Of a stretch of DNA of 64,000 nucleotides, positions 26,509 through 35,254 are shown in pieces. The DNA is taken from contig NZ_BQIP01000014.1 in assembly GCF_021602585.1 (NCBI RefSeq), positions 79,018 to 143,017 of the forward strand, read 5' to 3'. A program made the translations under genes and the position numbers. The notes below the pieces were generated by a model, which did no database searches, had not been told where the DNA came from, and worked only from the letters and a program-made list of their open reading frames with translations. Numbering within the stretch: the first letter of the stretch is position 1; each line of letters begins with the position of its first letter. The stretch comes from Pseudomonas faucium. Its GTDB lineage: Bacteria; Pseudomonadota; Gammaproteobacteria; Pseudomonadales; Pseudomonadaceae.

Positions 26509-28677
26509 TCAGAAGCTGTACTTGGCGGTGAGCATCAGGTTGCGCGGCGTGCCCCAGGTGTCGCCGGCGTAGTTCACGGAGCTGGCGATGGCGGAGTAGT
26601 ACTTGCGGTCGAACACGTTGTTGGCGTTGAGCTGCAGGTCCAGGTGCGGGTTGACCTGGTAGCCGGTCATCAGGTTGGTGATGGCGTAGGAGCCCTGCAC
26701 CAGGCGGTACTGGCTGCCATCGGCGACGGTGAAGTCGTTGTAGAGGCGGCTCTGCCAGGTGATGTTGCCGCCGATGCGGGCCTTTTCCAGCGGGCCTTGC
26801 AGGCGGTAGTGGGTCGACAGCTTGAACAGGTGCTCTGGCGTGTCGGTGTCGAAGCGCTGGTTTTCCTTGGCCGGGTTGGCAGCGTCCTTGAGCGTGTGCA
26901 CGCGGGCGTAGGTGTAGCCGGCGCCGACCTGCCAGTTCGGGGTCAGGGCACCTTGCAGTTCCATGTCGACGCCTTGGCTGCGCACCTCGCCGGAGGCTAC
27001 GTAGCAGTTGGTCGGGTCGCTGCAGCCGTTCAGGTCGGTCTGCGCGACGGCGCGGTTTTGCTGGTCGATGCGGAATAGGGCGATGCTGGCATTCAGCGCG
27101 CCGTCGAAGTACTCGCCCTTGACGCCGATTTCGTAGTTCTTGCCCTCGATCGGCTTGACCGGGCTGCCCGAGGCGTCCTTGTAGCTCTGCGGGTTGAAGA
27201 TGTCGCTGTAGCTGACGTAGACCGAGTGATGCGGGTCGAGGTCGTAGATCAGCCCGGCGTAGCGGGTGACGTTGCGGGTGACCTTGTAGTCGGCGCTGGC
27301 GCTTTCCTTGTTGTCGTAGTCGTACCAGTCCAGGCGGCCGCCGAGGATCAGCTTGAGCGGGTCGGCCAGGCTCAGGCGGGTGGTCAGGTACACGCCTTCC
27401 TGGGTGGTGACTTCGCGGGTGTTGCCGGTGTGCCTGAAGTCGGGCTTGGCGCCGTTGAGCGGCCAGTTGGTGTCGTAGGGGCTGTAGTTGCGCGTGTCCA
27501 TGTCGTAGATGCGCTTGCTGGCCCCGACCACCAGCTCGTGGGTGCGGCCAAAGGCCTGGAACGGGCCGCTGAGGAAGCCGTCCACCCCGGCCTGGTTTTC
27601 CTGGTGCTTGGACTGGTACACGGTGCGCGACAGCGGCGCTTGCAGGCCAGCCCAGCGCGACTGGTAGGAACCGGTGAACGCGGCATCCTGCTGCGAGTAG
27701 TTGGCGTTGACCTGCAGCGCCCAGTCGTTGGCCAGGCGCTGGCGCACCTCGGCGAACACGGTGTTGATCTCCTGGTCCTTGTTCTCCCAGTCGGTACCGG
27801 GGTTGTAGGAGCGCGAGAAGCCCATGTGGTGGCCGTCCAGCGCGGTGGGCATGGCGCCCCAGAAGTAGTTGGTGTTGTCCTTCTGGTGGGAAAAACCCAG
27901 GGTCAGGGTGGTGTCTTCGCTGAGGTCGGCCTCGGTGACGGCATAGAACAGGCCATGGTCTTCTTCGACGTCGTCGATGAAGCTGTTGGCGTCGCGGTAC
28001 GACGCCACCACGCGGCCGCGCACCGTGCCGCTGTCGTTCAGCGGGCTGGAGGCATCGAGTTCGCCGCGGTAGTTGTCCCAGCTGCCGGCGGCGCCGGTGA
28101 GGGTGACCTTCTGCTCGGCCAGCGGGCGCTTGCGCACCAGGTTGATCGCCGCCGACGGGTTGCCGGCCCCGGTGACCAGGCCGGTAGCGCCGCGCACGAT
28201 CTCGACCCGGTCGAACATCGCCAGGTTCGGCTGGGCGCCCACCGTCCAGCCCTGGTAGCCGCTGGGGATGCCGTCATACATCAGGTTGTCGATGTCGAAC
28301 CCGCGGGCCGAGTAGGTTTGCCGGCCGGGGCCGTTGGAGTAGTCGAGGAACAGGCCGGGGGTGGCGTTGACCACATCGTTGATGCTGGTCATGGCCTGGT
28401 CGTCCATGCGCTGGCGGGTGATGACGGTGACGGCCTGTGGCGTTTCTCGCAGGCTCAGTGGCAGTTTGGTGGCGGTGGCCATGGCGCCGGTGGTGTACGA
28501 CGCCGAGCCTTCGGTGGTGCTGCCCAGCTGGCTGGAGCTGATCTCGGTTGCGCCCAGTTCCAGCGTGGCAGGCGGTGGGTCCTGAGCCACGGCGGGGCTG
28601 GCGATGGCCATGCACACGGCGATGGCGAGCAGATGGCGAGCGGGGAGGGCGCGCGTGGGCGCAAAGGCGGACTGCAT
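26509..28677 (-). CDS. TonB-dependent siderophore receptor
   Basis: Outer-membrane receptor of 722 residues. It has a signal peptide (about 1-31, ending ASPAVAQ), a plug domain (about 70-180 with LRETPQAVTVITRQRM and FDRVEIVRGATGLVTGAGNPSAAINLVRKRP) and a 22-strand barrel ending in the C-terminal Phe (LMLTAKYSF). There is no N-terminal STN signalling domain, so it is not a FecA/FpvA-type sigma-factor trigger. It imports ferric siderophores, probably of the ferrichrome/catecholate or hydroxamate class; the ligand is not predictable. Regulation by iron is suggested by a Fur-like box upstream. Confidence 0.88.
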   Translation of the reverse strand: MQSAFAPTRALPARHLLAIAVCMAIASPAVAQDPPPATLELGATEISSSQLGSTTEGSASYTTGAMATATKLPLSLRETPQAVTVITRQRMDDQAMTSINDVVNATPGLFLDYSNGPGRQTYSARGFDIDNLMYDGIPSGYQGWTVGAQPNLAMFDRVEIVRGATGLVTGAGNPSAAINLVRKRPLAEQKVTLTGAAGSWDNYRGELDASSPLNDSGTVRGRVVASYRDANSFIDDVEEDHGLFYAVTEADLSEDTTLTLGFSHQKDNTNYFWGAMPTALDGHHMGFSRSYNPGTDWENKDQEINTVFAEVRQRLANDWALQVNANYSQQDAAFTGSYQSRWAGLQAPLSRTVYQSKHQENQAGVDGFLSGPFQAFGRTHELVVGASKRIYDMDTRNYSPYDTNWPLNGAKPDFRHTGNTREVTTQEGVYLTTRLSLADPLKLILGGRLDWYDYDNKESASADYKVTRNVTRYAGLIYDLDPHHSVYVSYSDIFNPQSYKDASGSPVKPIEGKNYEIGVKGEYFDGALNASIALFRIDQQNRAVAQTDLNGCSDPTNCYVASGEVRSQGVDMELQGALTPNWQVGAGYTYARVHTLKDAANPAKENQRFDTDTPEHLFKLSTHYRLQGPLEKARIGGNITWQSRLYNDFTVADGSQYRLVQGSYAITNLMTGYQVNPHLDLQLNANNVFDRKYYSAIASSVNYAGDTWGTPRNLMLTAKYSF

Positions 28678-28707
28678 GGGCGACTACTTCCTGATTGCTA
28701 ATGCGTG

Positions 28708-28726
28708 TGAGAATGATTAGCAATAA
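28708..28726 (-). promoter_or_regulatory. Fur box upstream of the TonB receptor
   Basis: TGAGAATGATTAGCAATAA (plus strand), 31 bp upstream of the receptor start, matches much of the Fur consensus GATAATGATAATCATTATC. The receptor is expected to be repressed when iron is sufficient. Confidence 0.6.
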
Positions 28727-28803
28727 GTGTGTCAGGATTTGTCGCACCTGATAAGTCTGGTATGCCAGAAAAATCACAAATTTTTCACATTTGCGGGTTC
28801 TGC

Positions 28804-29637
28804 CTATTCGCCGGGCGAGATCTTTTTTCCGCGCTGGCTGGCGATTTCCAGTGCTTGGCCATCGCGCTGCTTGCCTTGCCGGGCCAGGCCTTCGAGCTGG
28901 GGAATCAGCATGCCCTCCGGCAGATGCCGCCAGAAGCGCCCGGGCATGTGCAGCCGCAGGGCATCGGGGTTGAGCCGTGCCGGGTTGAAGGTGTGGCGGT
29001 AATAGGTACGCCACAGCTCCGCACCTGGATCATCGGCATTACGCGCCCATTGCCGCCAATCGTCAGGGCACTGGCGCTGATAATCGAAGGCTTGGCCATC
29101 GAAGCGAATGCCGTCCAGGGGCGTTGCGATCAGCCAGCGCTGGCGCCCCAGGCGGTCGGCGAAGTGGGGGCTGGCGCTGGGCAGGATGTCGTGGGCGGGT
29201 TCGTGATAGGCCACCAGGTCAAGCTGCAGCTGTTCGGCCAGCTGCGCAGGCAAGGGCACGAAGCGCACGAAGGCATGCAGGTGGTGGGCTTCGCGGCTCA
29301 CCTGCTTGATGCGCCGGTGCAGCTCGCTGCCCAGGCGGTCGCCGGCGAGCATGGCGGTGCGGTCGCCGTGGGCCACCCGCCAGAGCACTTCGTAGAGCAG
29401 GTTCCAGCGTTGCTCGCCGCGATAGCGGGCGGCTTGCTCCAGCAGCGGCAACAGGGCTGCCGGCACCGTTGCGCGGAAGGGGCCGGGCCCCTCGGGGGGC
29501 GCCGCCGGTATGGCCAGCAGGTCTGCCATCGGGCCTTGCGACCAGGTCACCGCGGCCGGGTCGATGCCGTGCCCAAGCAGCTTGCGCGCCTGCTCGCGCC
29601 AAGTGTCGAAGCGTTCGTCGCAGTCGAGCGCGATCAT
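28804..29637 (-). CDS. TIGR03915-type putative DNA repair protein, radical-SAM partner
   Basis: Protein of 277 residues with the TIGR03915 domain that accompanies the radical-SAM DNA-repair protein next door. Recognisable stretches are YEVLWRVAHGDRTAMLAG, HLHAFVRFV, HFADRLGRQRWLIATP, EDxWRxYYRHTFNPARLN-like sequence and MPGRFWRHLPEG. In many bacteria this domain is fused to a C-terminal UdgX uracil-DNA glycosylase; here the protein stops just after it with a short basic tail (GKQRDGQALEIASQRGKKISPGE), so the glycosylase is missing. The ATG at 29637 overlaps the upstream stop (ATGA), and the two genes form an operon under a LexA box. Confidence 0.8.
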   Translation of the reverse strand: MIALDCDERFDTWREQARKLLGHGIDPAAVTWSQGPMADLLAIPAAPPEGPGPFRATVPAALLPLLEQAARYRGEQRWNLLYEVLWRVAHGDRTAMLAGDRLGSELHRRIKQVSREAHHLHAFVRFVPLPAQLAEQLQLDLVAYHEPAHDILPSASPHFADRLGRQRWLIATPLDGIRFDGQAFDYQRQCPDDWRQWARNADDPGAELWRTYYRHTFNPARLNPDALRLHMPGRFWRHLPEGMLIPQLEGLARQGKQRDGQALEIASQRGKKISPGE

Positions 29638-30854
29638 CCCCACAGCCCCATCTGCACCGGCGCCTGCGGCTCGCGCAGGCGGGCGCGCAACAGCCCGCTG
29701 CGCAAGTCGGCGTCGGCTGGGCGGTAGTCGCTGGTGACGATGAACGGCCTGGCCTTGTCCAGCACGCAGCGCAGCTGGATCAGATCGTCGTAGCGCACGC
29801 GCCGTTCACGGCGCAGTTCCACCAGGCGCTGCACGCTGCGCAGGCCGATGCCTGGGATGCGCGCCAGCAATGCCGGCTCGGCGCGGTTCACGTCCAGCGG
29901 AAACACCTCGCGGTTGGCCAGGGCCCAGGCCAGCTTGGGGTCGATGTCCAGCGCCAGGTTGCTGCCCTGGCCGAGCAGCTCGCCGGCCTTGTAGCCGTAG
30001 CCGCGCAGGAGGAAGTCGGCCTGGTACAGGCGGTGTTCGCGCAGCAGCGGCGGGGCGGCCAGGGGCACGCTGCCGGGGCTGTCGGGGATCGGGCTGAAGG
30101 CTGAATAGTACACGCGCTTGAGGCCGTAGCCCTGGTACAGCGATTCGGCGTTGCGCAGCAGGGTGCTGTCGTCGGTGGCGTCGGCGCCGACGATCACCTG
30201 GGTGCTTTGCCCGGCCGGGGTGAAGCGCGGCGCTTTCGGTTCGTTGGCCACGGCCTGCTGGCCCTGGTGGATCACGCCCATGGCCTGGCGGATGGTGTGC
30301 GCGTGCTTTTCCGGGGCCAGGCGCTTGAGGCTGGCGTCGGTGGGCAACTCGATGTTGACGCTGAGGCGGTCGGCCAGGCGCCCGGCCTCTTCGATCAGCA
30401 GTGGGTCGGCATCGGGGATGGTCTTGAGGTGGATGTAGCCGCGAAAGTTGTGCTCCTCGCGCAGCAGGCGGGCGACGCGGATCAGCTGCTCCATGGTGTA
30501 GTCGGCCGAGCGGATGATACCCGAGCTGAGGAACAGGCCGCTGATGCAGTTGCGCCGGTAGAAGTCCAGGGTCAGGCGTACTACTTCCTCGGGGGTGAAG
30601 CGCGCCCGCGGCACGTTGCTGGAGCGGCGGTTGACGCAGTACTGGCAGTCGTACAGGCAGAAGTTGGTGAGCAGCACCTTGAGCAGCGACACGCAGCGCC
30701 CGTCCGGGGTGTAGCTGTGGCAGATGCCCATGCCATCGGTGGCGCCCAGGCTGTCGCTGCCGCGCGAGCTGCGCTTGGGGGCGCCGCTGCTGGCGCAGGA
30801 GGCGTCGTACTTGGCGGCGTCGGCAAGGATGCCGAGCTTGGCGATGAGTTGCAT
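29634..30854 (-). CDS. Radical-SAM putative DNA modification/repair protein (TIGR03916)
   Basis: Radical SAM enzyme of 406 residues. The 4Fe-4S motif is CLYDCQYC (CxxxCxxC) at about residue 72. A TIM-barrel follows (FLSSGIIRSADYTMEQLIRVARLLRE, YIHLKTIPDADPLLIEEAGRLADRLSVNIELP). A helix-hairpin-helix DNA-binding motif lies near the C-terminus (LLARIPGIGLRSVQRLVELRRERRVRYDDLIQL). This combination marks the TIGR03916 family, always paired with a TIGR03915 protein. The DNA lesion acted on is not known. A consensus LexA box 18 bp upstream implies SOS induction. Confidence 0.85.
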   Translation of the reverse strand: MQLIAKLGILADAAKYDASCASSGAPKRSSRGSDSLGATDGMGICHSYTPDGRCVSLLKVLLTNFCLYDCQYCVNRRSSNVPRARFTPEEVVRLTLDFYRRNCISGLFLSSGIIRSADYTMEQLIRVARLLREEHNFRGYIHLKTIPDADPLLIEEAGRLADRLSVNIELPTDASLKRLAPEKHAHTIRQAMGVIHQGQQAVANEPKAPRFTPAGQSTQVIVGADATDDSTLLRNAESLYQGYGLKRVYYSAFSPIPDSPGSVPLAAPPLLREHRLYQADFLLRGYGYKAGELLGQGSNLALDIDPKLAWALANREVFPLDVNRAEPALLARIPGIGLRSVQRLVELRRERRVRYDDLIQLRCVLDKARPFIVTSDYRPADADLRSGLLRARLREPQAPVQMGLWG

Positions 30855-30871
30855 GGGCCGGTCTCGTTATA

Positions 30872-30887
30872 CTGATTATTCATACAG
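30872..30887 (-). promoter_or_regulatory. LexA (SOS) box
   Basis: CTGATTATTCATACAG fits CTG-N10-CAG with an AT-rich core, the gammaproteobacterial LexA consensus. It lies 18 bp upstream of the radical-SAM gene and overlaps a likely -10 (TATAAC on the minus strand), so bound LexA would block transcription. Confidence 0.85.
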
Positions 30888-30942
30888 TATTTGCCGAGGC
30901 GGCCGATTGCAAGAGGGACGCGGATGGGCGGCGCCCCGGGCG

Positions 30943-31398
30943 CTACAGGGGCTTGCGCATGAACACCCGGGCAAAGCCGTGCTCGTGTGCCCGGTGGGTC
31001 TCTTGATAGCCGAGTTTCTGGTAGATCGCGATGTTCTCGGTCATGCGTTCATGGGTGTAGAGGCGGATGGCCTGGCAGCCGGCCTGCCTGGCATAGTCCT
31101 CGCAAAACTGCATCAGCGCCTTGCCCAGGCCTTGGCCTTTGCACGCGGGCAGCACCGCGACATTGGCCAGCAGCATGTCGCTGCCTTCGCGCTGCATCAC
31201 CAGCACGCCCGCCACCTGGCCGGCCTCGAGCGCGACGTACACCTCGTGGTCTTCGACCACTTGCTGGTAGTCGTCGAGCATCGGTCCTGGCGGCTTGCCG
31301 ATCCTGGCGATGTAGGGCGAATAGGCGCCATCGACCAACGCGCGGATGGCTTCGACGTCGTCGCGCGTGGCGCGGCGCAGGGCAGGGGCTGGGTTCAA
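30943..31398 (-). CDS. GNAT-family N-acetyltransferase
   Basis: Acetyltransferase of 151 residues with the acetyl-CoA pyrophosphate loop in VAVLPACKGQGLGKALMQFCEDYA and the C-terminal YTHERMTENIAIYQKLGYQETHR. There is no ATG near the domain start. A TTG at 31398 preceded by GGAGGT at seven bases gives MNPAPALRRATRDDVEAIR, a normal GNAT N-terminus, so TTG is proposed as the start; the longer ATG-like frame to 31470 adds unrelated residues. The acceptor substrate is unknown. Confidence 0.78.
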   Translation of the reverse strand: MNPAPALRRATRDDVEAIRALVDGAYSPYIARIGKPPGPMLDDYQQVVEDHEVYVALEAGQVAGVLVMQREGSDMLLANVAVLPACKGQGLGKALMQFCEDYARQAGCQAIRLYTHERMTENIAIYQKLGYQETHRAHEHGFARVFMRKPL

Positions 31399-31590
31399 TT
31401 GGGCGACCTCCGTGAAAGGCCCCGAGCATAAACCCTGGGCGCGGGGCGAGGATAGGTATGAGCGTGCCACGCTTCACTCCGCGCATTTCATATCCAAGCG
31501 CTTGCAGCCCCGTGATAAAACGGCCCTCGAACGCCCAATAACAATGCTGCGCAAGCCGGCCCTGGGCCGCTTGCACGCCAAGGAACACCG

Positions 31591-32766
31591 ATGTCTTCGA
31601 ACCGCCTGTTTGGCACCTTCTGCCTGGGCAGCTACTTGCTGTCACTGTCCTACGGCACCACCTTTCTGCTGGCCATGACCTTGCGCGCCCATGGCGCCAG
31701 CGAGGCCGATGCCGGCTCGGTGATTTCCACGGCCATGCTCAGCACCTTTCTGGCCGTGGTGTTTTCCGGGCACCTGAGCGACCACCTTGGCGCCGCCAGG
31801 TCGGTGGCGGTTGGCGCGGTGTTTCTCGCGGCGGCGTGCCTTGGGTTTGCCACCTGGCCGGGCAATGGCGGGGCGATGATGCTGTTCGGCTTGCTGCTGG
31901 GGTTTGGCTGGGGGGTGTTCTATACCCTCGGGCCGATCATCGTGGCCATGCTGATCGAGCCGCAGCGGCGGGTGAAGTACTTTGCCCTGCTTTCGGGCTG
32001 CATGATGACCGGCATCGGCACCGGGCCTTTGCTCGGGCGGGTGGCCCAGGCGCTGGGCTACCCGGTCGAGGCGGCCTTCGTGGTCGCGGCCGCGGCCAGT
32101 GTGCTGGGGGGCGTGATGTTCTGGCTGATGTCGCCGCGCCTGCAACCGCATCAGGGTGCGGTGGCCGTGAGCCGGATCAGCCCGGCGGCGGCGCGCTCGG
32201 TGCTGTCGTCCAAGGCGGCCTTCGCGATCCTGATGGTCGGCTTGGGCGGCGCGATCTTTGGCGGCTTGTCGAGCTTCCAGACTTCCTATGCCGCGCTCTT
32301 GCAGCTGGACTACTCGCTGTTCTTCATCGGTTTCATGTCGGCGGTCATCACCTGCCGGCTGCTGGTCGCCGGCTTTATCGTCAAGCGCGACCCCTACCTG
32401 ATGGCGTGCCTGCTCACGGCGCTGATCGTGCTGTCGGTGCTGATGTTCATGTTCTGGGTGGCGAGCCCTGGCGGGTACCTGCTGGCGGCGATCGTGCTGG
32501 GGGTCGGCTATGGCCTGACCTACTCGGTGATCAACGGGCTGGCGGCCAACGAGGCGCCGGCGGGGCAGACTGCACAGGCGCTGGTGCTGTTCAGCCTGGC
32601 CTACTTCATCGGTGTGTTCGGCTTTCCACTGCTGGCGGGCAAGGTCATCGTCGAGGCAGGGATGGCTGCGCTGCTGCAATGGGTGCTGGCGATAGCCTTG
32701 CTGAACTGGTCGATTACCGTGGCGCGCCTGGCTTGGCGGCGCAGGCGCGCGGTGGCGGTGGCTTGA
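31591..32766 (+). CDS. MFS transporter
   Basis: Major facilitator of 391 residues with 12 hydrophobic segments. The loop 2-3 motif is GHLSDHLGAARSVAVGAVFLAA (a version of GxLaDrxGrkr). The C-terminal half shows FGGLSSFQTSYAALLQLDYSLFFIGFM and GVGYGLTYSVINGLAANEAP, patterns of the sugar/drug-exporter-like branch of MFS. It stands alone in the plus direction. The substrate cannot be assigned. Confidence 0.82.
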   Translation: MSSNRLFGTFCLGSYLLSLSYGTTFLLAMTLRAHGASEADAGSVISTAMLSTFLAVVFSGHLSDHLGAARSVAVGAVFLAAACLGFATWPGNGGAMMLFGLLLGFGWGVFYTLGPIIVAMLIEPQRRVKYFALLSGCMMTGIGTGPLLGRVAQALGYPVEAAFVVAAAASVLGGVMFWLMSPRLQPHQGAVAVSRISPAAARSVLSSKAAFAILMVGLGGAIFGGLSSFQTSYAALLQLDYSLFFIGFMSAVITCRLLVAGFIVKRDPYLMACLLTALIVLSVLMFMFWVASPGGYLLAAIVLGVGYGLTYSVINGLAANEAPAGQTAQALVLFSLAYFIGVFGFPLLAGKVIVEAGMAALLQWVLAIALLNWSITVARLAWRRRRAVAVA

Positions 32767-32790
32767 GGCATTTGCTTAGGCGGGGGGCCT

Positions 32791-32820
32791 TGTGGGAGCT
32801 GGCTTGCCAGCGATCACCGG
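32791..32820 (+). repeat. Single REP-like element
   Basis: TGTGGGAGCTGGCTTGCCAG followed by CGATCACCGG is a divergent REP unit (GCTGGC-TT-GCCAGC core) between the MFS and DUF1289 genes. Confidence 0.65.
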
Positions 32821-32918
32821 CAGAGCCGGTGCCATGCACTGCGGCGTCTGCATTCGCAAAGTCAGCGGCGTGATCGCAGGCGCTGCGTTATGATCCGCGC
32901 CCCGCACCGGAGCAGCCC

Positions 32919-33110
32919 ATGGCCAAAGACATCGACAACCCCTGCGTTTCCCTCTGCCAGCTCAACAGCGAGCTGTGCGTGAGCTGTGGCCGCACGCGCG
33001 AGGAAATCCGCAAATGGCGTGGCATGAAACGCCCGGAGAAGATGGCCACCGTGCAGCGCGCGGCCACGCGCATGAAGGCCATCGCCAAGAAGAACGCCAA
33101 GCAGCGCTGA
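32919..33110 (+). CDS. DUF1289 small Cys-rich protein
   Basis: Protein of 63 residues with the DUF1289 pattern NPCVSLCQLNSELCVSCGRTREEIRKW: four cysteines (CxxxC, CxxC) that probably bind zinc or an iron-sulfur cluster. A basic C-terminal helix follows (RPEKMATVQRAATRMKAIAKKNAKQR). The family is widespread in proteobacteria without assigned function. Its stop forms a GCGCTGA / TCAGCGC inverted repeat with that of the convergent TetR gene. Confidence 0.82.
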   Translation: MAKDIDNPCVSLCQLNSELCVSCGRTREEIRKWRGMKRPEKMATVQRAATRMKAIAKKNAKQR

Positions 33111-33119
33111 ACGGCGCAG

Positions 33120-33734
33120 TCAGCGCGCCACCATCCCACGCAACAGCAACTCGATCATCTGCCGCACCTGCAGGGCATGCCCGGCAAAGTCCGGCTCATC
33201 CTGGCTGGCCAGGCGCAGGAACTGCAGGTGGCCGTAGTCGTTGATCAGAAACGCCACGTAGTCTACATCCAGGTCTGCACGCAACAGCCCGCGCTGCTTG
33301 AAGTCGCTCAGCACCCGGGCAATCTCCTGCACCAGCACGGCATTGACCTTGCGATACGCCGCCGGCAGGCCTTCGCCTGACTGGCCGATGATCTGCGGCA
33401 GCAGCTCGCGCCACAGCGCCGCCGGCAACATGCCAAAGGCATGTTCCACCACTTGCCGCTCCAACTGGCACAAAGCCTCGGCGGGGTCGTCCAGGCGGCC
33501 GATGCGCTGGCGGGTGGCGACCATCGCGCGGGCGTCGGACTCGCGCAGCGTCTCCAGCACGATGGCCTGCTTGCTGGTGAAGTAGGCGAACACGGTGGGC
33601 GCCGACACCCCGGCAGCCTTGGCGATCTGCTCGATGGTGGTGGCCTGGTAGCCCTGGCGGGCGAACAGCGCCACCGCCGCTTCCCCGATGGCCTGGCGCC
33701 GCGCCGCTTTCTGTTGTTCCCGCAATCCACTCAT
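33120..33734 (-). CDS. TetR/AcrR-family regulator
   Basis: Repressor-type regulator of 204 residues. The N-terminal TetR helix-turn-helix spans about 12-58 (QAIGEAAVALFARQGYQATTIEQIAKAAGVSAPTVFAYFTSKQAIVLETL), followed by a helical ligand domain. It is divergent from the porin-amidohydrolase-MFS genes across an AT-rich region with a 16-bp perfect palindrome at their probable promoter, so local control is likely. The ligand is unknown, presumably the amidohydrolase substrate or its product. Confidence 0.87.
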   Translation of the reverse strand: MSGLREQQKAARRQAIGEAAVALFARQGYQATTIEQIAKAAGVSAPTVFAYFTSKQAIVLETLRESDARAMVATRQRIGRLDDPAEALCQLERQVVEHAFGMLPAALWRELLPQIIGQSGEGLPAAYRKVNAVLVQEIARVLSDFKQRGLLRADLDVDYVAFLINDYGHLQFLRLASQDEPDFAGHALQVRQMIELLLRGMVAR

Positions 33735-33790
33735 GGTCTGCCTGTGCCTTGTGCGTGTTCTGCGCAGAGCATACCCGCTTTCTTGTGTCG

Positions 33791-33831
33791 CAATAAAATT
33801 TTATTGACTAAAACATTTTATCGAATAAAGA
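33791..33831 (+). promoter_or_regulatory. Promoter with palindromic operator for the porin-amidohydrolase operon
   Basis: The 16-bp perfect palindrome CAATAAAATTTTATTG (33791-33806) overlaps a -35-like TTGACT (33804-33809). An AT-rich -10-like ATAAAG lies at 33826-33831. A wider symmetric pair TTTATT...AATAAA flanks the spacer. The position fits repression by the divergent TetR protein. The region is strikingly AT-rich compared with the genes around it. Confidence 0.55.
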
Positions 33832-33916
33832 TTTGCCTCGACCGGCGCAGACCGGCCCCTTGCTGCATTTTTCGAACTGCCCTGTACACAAAAAAAATTC
33901 TTACAGGAGCGTCACC

Positions 33917-35236
33917 ATGCGTCACTTCCTCGGCACCTTGGTGCTCGGCAGCCTGCTGGCACCGTGCGCCCTGGCCGACTACCGCTTCACCCTCGGCCAG
34001 GCCCAGGGCCAGGCAAGCGTTGCCGCAGGGGCGGCGAGCATTGCCACCCATGGCATCAATTTCGGTGCCGGCCACAGCGACCAACGCAGCGGCCAGCCAC
34101 GGGGCCAGGAGGCAACCTGGCAAGAGCTCTACCTCAAGCCCGGCGTCGCCCTGCAGTACGCCCTGAATGAGCAGCGCCTGCTGGAGACCGGCCTGTCCCT
34201 GGTGGCCACGCACACCTTTGGCGACGGCGATGCCGCTGGCTACACCCGCAGCGATGACGGCCAGGTGGCGGTCGAGCAGGCGTTCGTTGGCGTTCGCCAG
34301 GGCGACTGGGGGCTGCGCCTGGGCAACCAGGATTATCAGGTCGGCAGCGGTTTCATCGTGATGGACGGCAACCTCGACCTGTTCGGCGAGGGCGATTACT
34401 GGCTCGGCCCGCGCAGCGCCTTTCACGACGGCGCGCTGCTGAGCTACCAGCACGACAGTTTCAGCGCCCAGGCTTTCAGCCTGGCGGCCAGCGACCGCTT
34501 GCAGGGCGACTACCGCCTGCAAGGCGCCAACCTCGACTGGCGCGTGGCCGACAGCGCGACCCTCGGCGCGCTGGCCATGGCCGTGCAATCCACCGGCCAC
34601 GGCCGCAGCTTCGACGCCCCTCGCGAGGGCATGCGGGTCTACAACCTGCGAGCGCTGGACGTTCACCTGCCAGGCCTGGCCGACCTCACCCTGGACGCCG
34701 AATACGCCCTGCAACGTGGCCATGGCGACGCCGTGCAGTACCACGCCAGTGCGGGCTACGCCCAGGCCAACTACCGCTTCAGCGCGCTGCCGCTGGCCCC
34801 GCAGCTGGGCTGGCGGCATGCCCGCTTCTCGGGCGACAGCGACCCCGGCGACAACCAACAGCAAGGCTGGGACCCGCTGGCCAAGGGCTTCAGCGGCTGG
34901 AGCACGTGGCTGGTGGGCGACATCGTCGGCAACTACCTGCTGTTCAACTCCAACGAGCGCGTCGACCAGTACAGCGCCCGCCTGAGCCTGACGCCGACCC
35001 TGGCGCTGGGCGCGATCCACTACCGCTTCTCCCTCGACCAACCCAACTACCAGGGCATCGCCGTCGACCAGCGGCGCTTCGCCGACGAAAACACCCTGTA
35101 CCTGGACTGGGCGCCCACCGAGCGCCTGTACGCCTCGGTGTCCTGCAACTGGGTCAAGCCCATGGCCGCGGCGCGCCAGGTGTTCGGCAACGACACCTTC
35201 CGCGCCCTGGAAATGTACCTGACCTACCGCTACTGA
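33917..35236 (+). CDS. Outer-membrane porin (alginate-export/OprD-like beta-barrel)
   Basis: Outer-membrane beta-barrel of 439 residues with a signal peptide (MRHFLGTLVLGSLLAPCALA). Alternating aromatic/hydrophobic strands end in a C-terminal aromatic (EMYLTYRY). Repeated amphipathic strands such as DWGLRLGNQDYQVGSGFIVMDGNLDLFGEGDYWLGPRSAFHDGALLSY resemble the alginate_exp/OprB-type substrate-specific porins of Pseudomonas. The ATG at 33917 follows an AGGAG site. It is 18 bp upstream of the amidohydrolase and is inferred to admit that enzyme's substrate. Confidence 0.8.
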   Translation: MRHFLGTLVLGSLLAPCALADYRFTLGQAQGQASVAAGAASIATHGINFGAGHSDQRSGQPRGQEATWQELYLKPGVALQYALNEQRLLETGLSLVATHTFGDGDAAGYTRSDDGQVAVEQAFVGVRQGDWGLRLGNQDYQVGSGFIVMDGNLDLFGEGDYWLGPRSAFHDGALLSYQHDSFSAQAFSLAASDRLQGDYRLQGANLDWRVADSATLGALAMAVQSTGHGRSFDAPREGMRVYNLRALDVHLPGLADLTLDAEYALQRGHGDAVQYHASAGYAQANYRFSALPLAPQLGWRHARFSGDSDPGDNQQQGWDPLAKGFSGWSTWLVGDIVGNYLLFNSNERVDQYSARLSLTPTLALGAIHYRFSLDQPNYQGIAVDQRRFADENTLYLDWAPTERLYASVSCNWVKPMAAARQVFGNDTFRALEMYLTYRY

Positions 35237-35254
35237 CCGCTAACGAGAACGACC

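Noticed and set aside
33104-33126. GCGCTGA / TCAGCGC inverted repeat at the convergent stops of the DUF1289 and TetR genes
   Set aside because: Perfect 7-bp stem, but it lies within the two stop codons and lacks a T-run, so it was not listed as a terminator.
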